A DNA stretch of 13,024 nt from the NCBI GenBank assembly GCA_900155495.1, contig FTLJ01001418.1, positions 1-13,024 on the forward strand, read 5' to 3'. Under the pieces are notes generated by a model. The model was given only the letters and a program-made list of their open reading frames with translations. It was not told where the DNA came from and did no database searches. The translations under genes and the position numbers were made by a program. Every line of letters starts with the position of its first letter. Within the stretch, counting starts at the first letter, position 1. The stretch comes from Porogramme epimiltina (taxonomy: Eukaryota; Basidiomycota; Agaricomycetes; Polyporales; Polyporaceae). This document shows, piece by piece, positions 1 to 7,845 of the stretch.

Positions 1-482
1 TGAAGAGCTCTGAACAAGGGGAGGCGACGCAAGAGTGGCAGGAGTAGGAGGAGATCTAGTCGGACGCGTCTTCCGACGTGTTGTGCTCGCTGGACGCACT
101 TCGGGCCCAAGCGCCTGATTCGTTGGGGGAGAGAGTGGCGGATGAGGCTAATGCTTGAGCGAGAAAGCCTGAGGAAGGGAAGGGACCAGGATGAAGGTCA
201 TAGATCGACGCTTCCGCGCCATGCTCAGGGATGCGAGCTCACCTGAGCTCGAAGCTGAAAGTGAGCGGTTGTTCTCAATCCATGAAGTCTCGCGTAACCG
301 GCCCTAAACTCGCGTCCCAAATGATGTCGCCAGCGCGACGCTCGACTTCGTGCTGTTGCACCACCTTGTCCTTTCCCATCTCCGTCTATCCCTTTGTATC
401 CTCTTACGCCCTTCATGATGTATGGTACACTCCTCTTTTCTCATTTCTAGCATACACCTGAATGCCTGCCTCTGACTAGGTT

Positions 483-614
483 CCAGAATCACTCCAGAAT
501 TCGCCCGCGGCTTCGTCTACCTCGACCCGCACATGTATGAAGTGATGGTGCGTACCCTCTATGCTTTCACCATTCTCGTTCGTCCACTTCGTTCAGGGAT
601 TGGTGCGTGGGTAG
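483..614 (+). other. Candidate exon pair of an unrecognised gene; the rest of 1-699 is unassigned
   Basis: An open stretch at about 483-547 (phase set by TCC at 483) encodes SRITPEFARGFVYLDPHMYE followed by VM. It has mostly C or G in third positions, an AG just upstream at 479-480, and a good donor (gtgcgt) at 548. A 49-nt intron to 596 would join it to a short terminal exon (597-614) ending GLVRG-stop. No start or convincing upstream exons were found. Between 1 and 480 short open frames exist on both strands, for example a Ser/Ala-rich minus-strand frame ending near 58 behind a plausible 72-nt intron, but none could be joined into a gene. From 615 to 699 nothing was seen. This could be the 3' end of a plus-strand gene starting outside the window, or chance. 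Confidence 0.25.
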
Positions 615-699
615 ATTTTGGCTGCCGCAGTGTGTCCTCGTCGCTAACCTTGCATCATATGTGCCACGTCACACGGACTCCTCGTCATACCCAGGCGCG

Positions 700-1934
700 A
701 TGAGTAGTGCGAGGTGAGTTCCAATGGCCCTCGCCCTCTACCCCCCTCACGACACCCCCAGGATCCACTCACGGGTGCCCTATGCGCCCCAGCAGGCCGC
801 CTCCCCTGATCTGGGGCCGTCCGACAAGGAGAACAAGGTACGATGTAGACGGTGTTGGCAATGCTAGCATTCTCTCTATTCCCTCACCTCGCCCTTGTCC
901 CACATACCCCTCGCTGACCTCGCCCTCGACCGGACTCCCTGCCCTCAAGGCCCCAGGCCCCAGCCCCCTGCTGCCCTTCTGCATCACCTGGCTCGTATAC
1001 TGCATCTCGTACACCCTCCTGTGAGTCGCCCTCCCCAAGCTCTCCCCTTCCCTGCATTAAGCCACGCCCCCCTCCCCCACCAAGTGCGCTCTCCAGCCAG
1101 CAGACACGAGCAGAGCCGCCCGCGTACCCACTATGCCTCACGCAGGCATCCCTGATTCACGCTGCGCCCGTGCTGTGAGCAAATCCACTGCATCCGCCGC
1201 CCCCGCCGCCACTGATGCCCGTCGCCAGCGTCGCGATGTCCACTTTCGCGCTCGTCCTCCAGCTCTGGATTACGCTCAAGACCGCGCTGCACCCGCCCAA
1301 GGCGCGCGGCCAGCGCGACTTCCTCTTCAGCACCTTCGTAAGCCCCCTTCACCTTTCTCGCGCATATACCCACCGTGTTAACGCAACGCGGTCCGCAGCT
1401 GCTGCTCGCGCCGTGGCTCGCGTGGCTCGGGTTCCTCATTGCGATCCTCGTGGTGCGTCTTTCTCCCTCCCGTGTCTATGAGCATTGTGGATTCGTCCCC
1501 TGACGCGGACGCCGGTTCAGATTGGGACATTGCGCCCGAAGTCTGTGGAGCGTGCAGGACACCTCGTCTACTGCACAATCCGCGGAGGCCAACCGTGAGT
1601 TTACGACTTTCCTGACGCGGTGGTGGGGCAGGAACCTGAACCCGCATACTTTTTGCAGGGGTAACATCACCGCAGCTGTCGTCGCAGGCATCCTCCTTAT
1701 CATGGTGTGCTTCGATGGTGAGTGCATTTGCCCCCAAACAATCCTCCCACCTCACCCGCGCACGCAGTATACATCGCAGTGATCCTCTACAAGAACTGGC
1801 GCGCGCTGCGCTCCTCCCACACTGCAAATGCCGTCACTTCCAAGGACATCAACTCGACCAACTTGTTGGGTGTCACTGAGGGCGCTGCCGCCGCGACGTT
1901 GACAAGACACCACTCGCCGTGGCGCACCTGCTCG
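700..1934 (+). pseudogene. 7TM receptor-like membrane protein, 3'-truncated after about three TM segments
   Basis: Predicted exons: 700-713, 762-837, 950-994 (its 3' border uncertain), 1146-1174, 1229-1337, 1399-1452, 1521-1594, 1659-1717 and 1768-1934, giving about 209 residues. The frame is continuous across the junctions from 1146 onward. A soluble N-terminus (MSSARIHSRVPYAPQQ...) leads into hydrophobic stretches: ASLIHAAPVLVAMSTFALVL, FLLLAPWLAWLGFLIAILV and an alanine/valine-rich helix ending VYIAVILYKNWRALR. The order and the ASLIHAAP signature resemble the large family of uncharacterised basidiomycete 7TM proteins, from general knowledge of that family, which usually have about seven helices and 350 or more residues. 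A good donor (gtaagt) follows at 1935, but no further membrane exon follows; without splicing a stop comes within 12 codons. The gene thus appears cut at this point. Exons 1-3 are the least certain part; exon 1 would be only 14 nt. Confidence 0.6.
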
Positions 1935-2319
1935 GTAAGTGACCGCCTCCCTAGGTTACTATTATAGTAGACATTAGTACAATGTATTTAGTATAATCAA
2001 TATATTTATCATTAATCTAACGAAATTGTGAGGGATATCCTATTTACCGGTGTGACTGAGCGCGGCCCAATGACCCTACGCTGGTGGCGAAATGACCTGC
2101 CCATAGGTGCCAGGTATGGCCAGGTGAGCCTTGGCCAGGGAATACCTGGCAGGTAGATGTTGGCCAGGATCACCTGGCCAGGAACCGGCCGCCTTGTGTG
2201 AGAGAAGATGGCCGGGATCACCCATATATGGTGCTGACTGTGCTGTTCATAGGTCTAAGGTATTCCCCGGCGAAAATTGCCCGCGCCAGGTATTCCAGGT
2301 ATTCCCAGGTGAGCATTAC
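1935..2319. other. Gene-free breakpoint region: AT-rich block then GC-rich repeat cluster
   Basis: Composition changes abruptly just after the last 7TM exon. About 1958-2030 is strongly AT-rich, with many TTAGTA/ATAATC-like words, unlike flanking DNA. From about 2100 the DNA becomes dominated by short CCAGG-based repeats (separate entry). No coding frame of interest, tRNA or recognisable transposase was seen. It could be a remnant of a non-autonomous mobile element or a solo repeat, but no terminal inverted repeats or target-site duplication could be defined by eye. Confidence 0.5.
2108..2314. repeat. Cluster of direct and inverted CCAGGTAT / TGGCCAGG repeats
   Basis: TGGCCAGG occurs at 2117-2124, 2132-2139, 2161-2168 and 2175-2182; the last lies in the perfect palindrome CCTGGCCAGG (2173-2182). 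TGCCAGGTAT at 2108-2117 is perfectly inverted as ATACCTGGCA at 2142-2151. CCAGGTAT recurs at 2286-2293 and 2295-2302, and CCAGGTGAGC is repeated directly at 2120-2129 and 2305-2314. The density is too high for chance in so short a stretch. The function is unknown: a decayed repeat element or an iterated protein-binding site are both possible. Confidence 0.65.
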
Positions 2320-3146
2320 CTAGACATTACCTGACATCTGACTTTTTGCTGATGGTACCGCTCCTAGCCATCGCATGTCAGGGATTGGGATTGACGGCGG
2401 CGTAGCATACGCTAGCTCTACAAGCCGCGGTGATATGAAACCTATATCCCGAGCAGGTACGGGGCCTATATCATTCTGGGATGAGGGCCATTCATCGGGA
2501 CAATTAGAGGCAACTTACCGTCCAGGGAGCCTTCTTGTCTTGAAGTCGTTGACCAGGGCATGAGAGACTCAGTACACACTTCCAGCCGCATGCGCTTGTA
2601 AAACTTCCACTGCGGTTCCAACTCCGAGAGGAATGCTGGAACATCAGAGAAATTACGGGGAGGGGGAAGCCCATCCTCAATGCAAAGCCGGACGAGATTA
2701 TACATGGGGCAGAATCCCGGCTTGCGAGACAAAGATTCTAAGTCTTCAGTGTCGGAGATAAGCAGAAGGGCGTCGACCAGAGGGTCGGATGCTATGAGAG
2801 GCCCATAACCCTGCATACGATGAAAATATTCATGGAATAGGAGGGCGATCAACAGTTTCCAGCTGGACTTCAGATATCCTCGCTTGTATTCCGAGCCGCG
2901 TGGCTCGATGGAGAGTAAGTCGCGTGCGGCCTCTTGGAGTATTTCTAGGTGAGATGGAAACTCGTGAGAGACCGAGGATACATAGCCGCTCTGGGAGTGC
3001 TCAGTGTATGCGGCGCTGAGGAGTTGAGCAAGTGCGGCAGGGTCCTCCTTCCAGTCCGAACACTAAACCAGAAAGGAAAACGTGTTGAGCAGGGTGAAGT
3101 GTAACATGAACACCATGTGACGTACTTGGCGGCCAACGGATGGCAT
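2320..3146 (-). CDS. Hypothetical protein, three exons, about 236 aa
   Basis: Predicted exons on the minus strand: 3146-3126 (MPSVGRQ), 3062-2519 and 2465-2320, joined by introns of 63 nt (phase 0, acceptor ggtttag) and 53 nt (phase 1, donor gtaagt, acceptor tatag), ending at TAG 2322-2320. The central exon is open for 544 nt and reads like a real helical protein, beginning CSDWKEDPAALAQLL and including KSSWKLLIALLFHEYFH and FCPMYNLVRLCIEDGLPPP. No signal peptide, membrane segment or catalytic motif was recognised. A TATAAA lies 80 bp upstream of the chosen ATG, which supports this start. An in-frame open stretch upstream (about 3300-3220) also looks codon-like, so the gene could instead be a 5'-truncated fragment of a larger protein; some large basidiomycete proteins with C-terminal MYND fingers have similar helical regions, but no zinc finger is present here. 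Function unknown. Confidence 0.5.
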
Positions 3147-3225
3147 GACGAGGTATAAGACAGATGTGATAGGGGTAGTGACACAGCGAGGAGGACACTA
3201 TCGTTGCATCAATGCCTACCTTGGC

Positions 3226-3231
3226 TTTATA
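3226..3231 (-). promoter_or_regulatory. TATAAA box upstream of the hypothetical gene at 2320-3146
   Basis: A perfect TATAAA on the minus strand lies 80 bp before the candidate ATG at 3146. Spacing is suitable for a fungal RNA polymerase II core promoter; assignment rests on position alone. Confidence 0.35.
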
Positions 3232-3300
3232 TCTTGGACCACGAGTCACCCATCTGCGCACCCCCCAAGGGCCAGATAGCGTTAGCCAAAGGTACGGTTC

Positions 3301-5070
3301 TCATGAACCAAGGGTGGTCGTAAACTCCGGGCGGTGATGCCCGCCCAACCTGTGTACGTGTATAGCCTCGAGAGTCGTAGTGGTCACCGGATTGGATTGA
3401 TATTGATATTTGTATTTCTCGCCTCCACGAGGTAGAAAATCAGATAGTATACAAGCGTTCACACCATACTCTCCGGGCGGCAGGGCGTACCATGGCGGTT
3501 GAAGGGATATCGTACGTGGCCCGCGCTGTCGCATCGTAAACCCTATATCGTGCAGGTTGCAGCAGCGCTCTGCTCGAGTTGCACCCCCGGCCCCGACCAT
3601 AAACCTCCCGTAGAGGCTAGTAGAGTCGAAGTCTTCTAGACCTGCCGGCACCGTCCACAGAAGTTGTTGGCCTATATTTCAAATAAGAATAGACGGGCAT
3701 GTGCAGAAGGCGTGGTCTCAGGACGAGGTGCGCCCGGCGGGCTTCTGTGTCATTTGCTTGTGGATTGAAGTTGTACGCCTACTCAGATACAGTCAGACCA
3801 GCCAGGTAATTTGGATATGGAGTGGGGTCTCTGACCTTTTGAACGGATCACGCCATATATTTCTTCATGTACCCGATAGGTGAGTGACCGGGCAGTCTTG
3901 ATGTGATAGGCGACTATACCAATGCTATGTCGTCCTTAAGCTACTCCCCGGCCCCGTAATCCTAGCGCTGCGTGAGTGATGATGAGGCTTGTGAAACACA
4001 AGGAAGCCTACCAGATGGAAGAAGTCTAAGGAACCATGGACATCCCTGAAGCCCTTAGCAGCAACCACGGCAGCATTGGCCGACAATAAGATGCCACGGG
4101 AGTTACTGGATACAAATGGAGAGCCGTGAAGCATGAACATCACGATGGGCTCATTTGAAAGTGTCACGTTAAAGCTTGACATAGACGTTGCCTCTACAAG
4201 GTCGACGGGTCAGTCTCGGAGAACTGGATACGTGCATCGTGAAGCCTACCTTCCCAAATCACTCGTGTCTTCGCTTCGGCGATAACGTTGGCGAAAGGCC
4301 ATAGACGAAAACAGCGCGAGGCTCAACCGTTGGCGAAAGTCGTCCACCGAGACACTTCGTGACATGCCACAAACTCTGGATGTGAGGCCGGAACGATCGC
4401 AGTATAGCCCGGGGTGTCAATTTCCTGTAGTGAACTCAGCTCGAGCGCAGCTGCCACCCATACTGCCACGTAAGAACATGACGCCAATCCCTCGCTAGAA
4501 GAGATAATCAGCATCTACGTAAGAGTATATAACATGGTGGCATCGTACGTGCCCATGGCCGAGACCTCCAAGGACCCGGGCACTTGGTCTTGGAAGCTTT
4601 CTTTGTCTGAAAAGTACCGATGGAATTGGCCCAACTGCAGGGTCCAAGGTTCGACGCATAAGCAATCATCGAACCGGCGTGCACACACAACGCACTTTGG
4701 CCAAGTTCATAGCATCTGCAGTATATTTTATGTCAGAAACCGTGAAGCTTAAGGTATGACAAGGGTGATCGCGAAGCTTGGACGTCACTTACAAATTACG
4801 AGACGTGTCAAGCATAAATCCGCACCGTGACTGGGAGAAATTTCATATGGATTACGATCGGGGAATATTTGGTCAACAAACTCACATACGCGAGGGGTTG
4901 GGAGCAGGGATCGAAATGGGTGCTTCCAGTGTCTACATCTCCCCAGACCATTCGTAGAACAGTTGTTCAAATGTTGTCAGCCGGCGCAAGAGGCCTACTA
5001 GCGTCGAGTTCGTGTTGAGAGTCGCCACAGCCTCAGAGTCGACTGAAGCATCCAACACATGCTCTCTTCG
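3301..5070 (-). pseudogene. Decayed GH20 beta-N-acetylhexosaminidase paralogue
   Basis: Exon by exon this aligns with the intact enzyme at 7846-9937. The region to 4886 gives ATLNTNSTL...LTTFEQLFYEW, with a TAG at 4935-4933. Exon 4830-4793 (38 nt) encodes CGFMLDTSRN, and exon 4747-4696 (52 nt) gives FTVSDIKYTADAMNLAK; both match the intact gene's exons in length and phase. Exon from 4634 gives GQFHRYFSDKESFQDQVPG, then TAG 4517-4515. Exon from 4494 gives EIDTPGYTAIVPASHPEFVA after a 52-nt insertion, then TGA 4325-4323. The tail ending 4250 encodes EAKTRVIWE, so about 100 codons including the catalytic GGDEL are missing. Exon 4193-4012 (NVTLSNEP...AAKGF) carries an extra 48 nt in frame. The last exon has TAG 3943-3941, more lesions, then GQQLLWTVPAG...LHDIGFTMRQRG...ISLQPPWYALPPGEYG; homology fades near 3454 and the frame stays open to TGA at 3301. 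The signal-peptide exon was not found. It cannot encode a working hydrolase. Confidence 0.85.
4286..4339. repeat. 12-bp direct repeat at the GH20 deletion scar
   Basis: CGTTGGCGAAAG occurs at 4286-4297 and again at 4328-4339, 42 bp apart. It sits where the paralogue's exon 5 loses about 100 codons relative to the intact gene. A repeat at such a junction is what template slippage or microhomology-mediated repair can leave. Confidence 0.6.
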
Positions 5071-5387
5071 ACATCCGAGTCCCAATCTCCAGCCTCGAGC
5101 TCGACCCTTCCGCGATACTTAGCCGGACAGGGGCGCCACTTGCGAGAGATATTTGACGGGAGGTAAGCGACCTCGCATGCTGAATTACGCCACATGAGGA
5201 TCTTCGCCGATGGCGGGAAGAGTCTTCAGGTGGGCATACGAGGTTGATTGTCGCACAACGAGTGGTTGGAAGGACAGTGAAATTGCAAACAGTTGTGGAA
5301 CAGTAGACTGGGTGGTCGTCGTCGGAGAAGACATCGCGCTCACTGGCGCTTACCGGCCGGGCGCCCCCCTCCCTCCCTCCCCCCATC
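5071..5387. other. Region between the GH20 paralogue and the TPR-like gene
   Basis: This should have held the signal-peptide exon of the GH20 paralogue, but no hydrophobic N-terminus or WPQP-like start was found, so the 5' end is lost or unrecognisable. The right part is the likely promoter of the plus-strand gene at 5388. A 49-residue minus-strand frame (5334-5185) is open but resembles nothing known. Confidence 0.4.
5363..5384 (+). promoter_or_regulatory. Pyrimidine (CT-rich) tract just before the ATG at 5388
   Basis: A run of C with interspersed T ends four bases before the start codon. CT-rich tracts near transcription starts are common in filamentous fungal promoters and 5' leaders; here the inference is from sequence and position only. 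Confidence 0.35.
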
Positions 5388-6238
5388 ATGGCACCAAAAC
5401 ACTTCCTCACCAGCAACTTCCGCGTCGCATTCGAAGAGTATTTCAACCCCGAACAGCAGCGAAGTGCAATCGACAACCTTCAAACGCATATCACAGAGGT
5501 CCGAGATGGCACGGAGGAGCAGAGACGCGAGTTGGGCGTGCTGAGGCCGCAGGACACGACTGCAGAGCAGAAGAACGCGCGCGTTGTCGCACACCTCGAC
5601 AAATGCTACTGGCAGCTGGCACAGTTCTACCGTGTAGGTTCACGCCCTCATCTTGTCTGCGCTTTCCCTCACGCACGCGAACAGCCAGCCAGTGATGTCT
5701 GACATGAGGCTCACAGTACTCCGTCCCATGTCGCATCGCTGAGGCAGAGTCGTCTCTCCGAGAAGTCATCCGCTACGCACAAGAGAAGGACGCGAATCGG
5801 GATGTCACTCCCGAACTTTTCCTCGCCGTCGCCATCCACAACGCCCCGGAGAAAGAGTCCGAGGCGCTCTCGATCTTCACGTCCGTATTCGATCATTACG
5901 AACGCAACAGTGCCCCCACGCTTGGCCCTCGTTCGGAGCTATGGGCACGCGCGAGCTGGTCTAGGTTGTTGAGACGCTTAGATCGTGTTCCAGAGGCGGA
6001 GGCGCAGGAGGCCGCAATCTTGTGAGTTTGCCTCCCTGACCAGATTTCCCTCGCCCATAGTCATGTCTCTTCCAGGAGATGGCTCGTTACCCACCCTCTC
6101 GTCCTCCCCCCTGCAAAGATCAAAGCTCTCGTGGCAGATGATTCGGACATCGGGATCTTGAACAACATCGCGGAGCATCCTGAGGTAGTCGCCGCCGTCG
6201 AAAACGCTAAAGAGCGAAGTCGAACACAGAGGCATTAG
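5388..6238 (+). CDS. TPR-like helical repeat protein, hypothetical, 237 aa
   Basis: Predicted exons 5388-5633, 5717-6021 and 6076-6238 (introns 83 and 54 nt) join in frame and end at TAG 6236-6238. The protein has no signal peptide or membrane segment, so it is probably cytosolic or nuclear. Two segments have the spacing of tetratricopeptide repeats: residues about 74-102 (WQLAQFYR... then RIAEAESSLREVIRYAQE) and about 155-180 (ELWARASWSRLLRRLDRVPE followed by AEAQEAA). The tail (residues 184-237) is helical and charged, ending SRTQRH. An alternative acceptor at 6060 for intron 2 would add five residues and stay in frame, but would break the run AILRWLVTHP. The 83-nt first intron is the least certain junction. 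TPRs mediate protein binding, but no partner or pathway can be named. Codon use matches the intact neighbours. Confidence 0.7.
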
Positions 6239-6402
6239 GTACTCGTTTACGCATTTTGGATACCTACCCATGAATAGCGCCAGACTCCCCCTACCTCGAT
6301 GTCCCAACCCTCAGCCTTTTCAACGGGCGTAAACGGTAGACTGCAGAAGCATATACCGCCCCACAGTTTTGTACCATGTAGAGCCTCTTGCCTCTAGGCG
6401 CA

Positions 6403-6429
6403 AATAAATGCAAACATGGATCTAATAAA
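6403..6429 (+). promoter_or_regulatory. Two AATAAA motifs, likely poly(A) signals of the TPR-like gene
   Basis: AATAAA occurs at 6403-6408 and 6424-6429, 165-186 bp after the TAG at 6238 and 39-60 bp before the ATG of the next gene in the same direction. If used, the upstream transcript ends inside the F-box gene's promoter, showing how compact this pair is. Confidence 0.35.
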
Positions 6430-6467
6430 TCATCAAAGACCGACTTCATCCCTTCGTCCCTAACATC

Positions 6468-7725
6468 ATGAGCTCCAAGCACCTTCCCCCAGAAATCCTC
6501 GATCTTGTCCTCGATGAGATAGATACCTTTTCCCCGCTAGATCGCCGAAAGACACTTTTCAGCCTCGCTCGCGCGTCCTGGTCGTGGCAAGAACGAGCCA
6601 TCACACTCCTCTACGGACAAGTCTACATCAATAAATCGGACCAGATACCGCTCTTCGTCCGAACGCTATGCAATTGCCCTCAACTGGCCGAGTTAATTCG
6701 CGACATCCGAGTACAATCTCGCGATCCGTCCTTCCAATGGGACAGGATCGCGCCCCTCCCGTCCCAAGCGTCTGCAAACCTCACGTCTCTCCGCGCTCTC
6801 ACGTTTGCCTCGGAGAAGCTCGTGATTCTTCACAACTACAACTGGGACTTCGTGCGCTCGTTCGCCCCGTGCAAGTCCCTCCGCACCCTCACCATCGAGG
6901 GTTTCGGCGCCATCAACGTCCCGACCGGGTGGATGGCACTGGTCGCCGCCATCTGGTCCATGCCCCAGATGACACACCTCTACATGGTAGGATGCGCGGG
7001 CGACACATTTCCTCCTGGCGGACTTCCCTTTACATGCTTTCCCGAGCGTTGTCGTGACCTTGAACATGTTCAAGTCGGTGTCAGGCTCCATACACATGAC
7101 GTATCGTACTGATATTTTATCGATGATACGCACAGCTGAGTTCTAGAGGCGATTTAGTGTCATTCAACATGATGTCATTCATACACGAACTCGAACCCCG
7201 CTACAACAGCCTCCTGTCATTAGTATACTTCCTCGACTACCAAGAGGGGAGCGAACGCGAAATTGGACACAGTACGCATGTTTCCTCCTTGACATCATAG
7301 GGTGCTCACCAACTCCACATATAGCCTTGTTCCATCAAAAGCGACTACAAAGCCTTGCGCTCTACGGGATCCCGGTGGATGCAAGTACCGAATACGACTT
7401 CCTCTGCAATCTCGTACCCTATATCCGATCATACGACATTCGCGAAATCATCTTGGGGATCACTACGACCGTCTCTGGATTTATCCCGAGCTTCGAGCAC
7501 GATTTTACAGACTTGGACACCCTACTTTCCGAACCGCAATTCGCACAGCTGGAGAGGGTGGAGTTCGTCAACGACCTTCACACTACACCCTCGCTAGGAC
7601 GGCAACACTTTACATTGGAGGACATGCAGGGGTTGTTACCGTCCTTAGCAGCGCGCGACATCGTCTTTGTGTCGACCGCCCCCTGGAAAGACGGTAGCAT
7701 ACGACAACCTGGGAGATTCGCATGA
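6468..7725 (+). CDS. F-box protein, 380 aa
   Basis: Predicted exons 6468-7073, 7136-7271 and 7325-7725 (introns 62 and 53 nt) join in frame and end at TGA 7723-7725. Residues about 5-50 match a fungal F-box: LPPEILDLVLDEIDTFSPLD, then RRKTLFSLARASWSW...LLYGQVYI. F-box proteins bind Skp1 and present substrates to SCF (Skp1-cullin-F-box) ubiquitin ligases; the remainder supplies specificity. After the F-box come irregular leucine-rich stretches (LTSLRALTF, CKSLRTLTIEGF, MTHLYMVGC, RLQSLALYGIPV, LERVEFVND), as in the diverse, lineage-expanded F-box/LRR-like proteins of Agaricomycetes. The first donor (GTCGGT at 7074) is unusual but needed: reading through meets a TGA at 7110-7112. Its substrate cannot be inferred. 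It lies 229 bp after the TPR-like gene on the same strand and converges on the hexosaminidase, with only 120 bp between the two stop codons. Confidence 0.8.
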
Positions 7726-7845
7726 CCTATTCCACGACCGATGTACTCACCAACGGATTGAATATTACCTACTACGAGTACCTACGACCCACGACCCCAA
7801 AACACGACAATCCAAAACGGCAAGTCACAGAGCCAGCCCATCCGC

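Noticed and set aside
1595..1631. Alternative 37-nt intron in the 7TM gene
   Set aside because: It keeps frame, but 37 nt is too short; the 64-nt intron to 1658 has a better pyrimidine tract and acceptor.
3220..3300. Upstream exon (EPYLWLTLSGPWGVRRWV) for the hypothetical gene at 2320-3146
   Set aside because: It reads well but needs a 157-nt intron, has no start codon and overlaps the TATAAA box; kept only as an alternative.
5185..5334. 49-residue minus-strand frame beginning MSSPTTTTQSTVPQL
   Set aside because: Short, Thr/Ser-rich, no splice partners or known domain; lies in the likely promoter of the gene at 5388.
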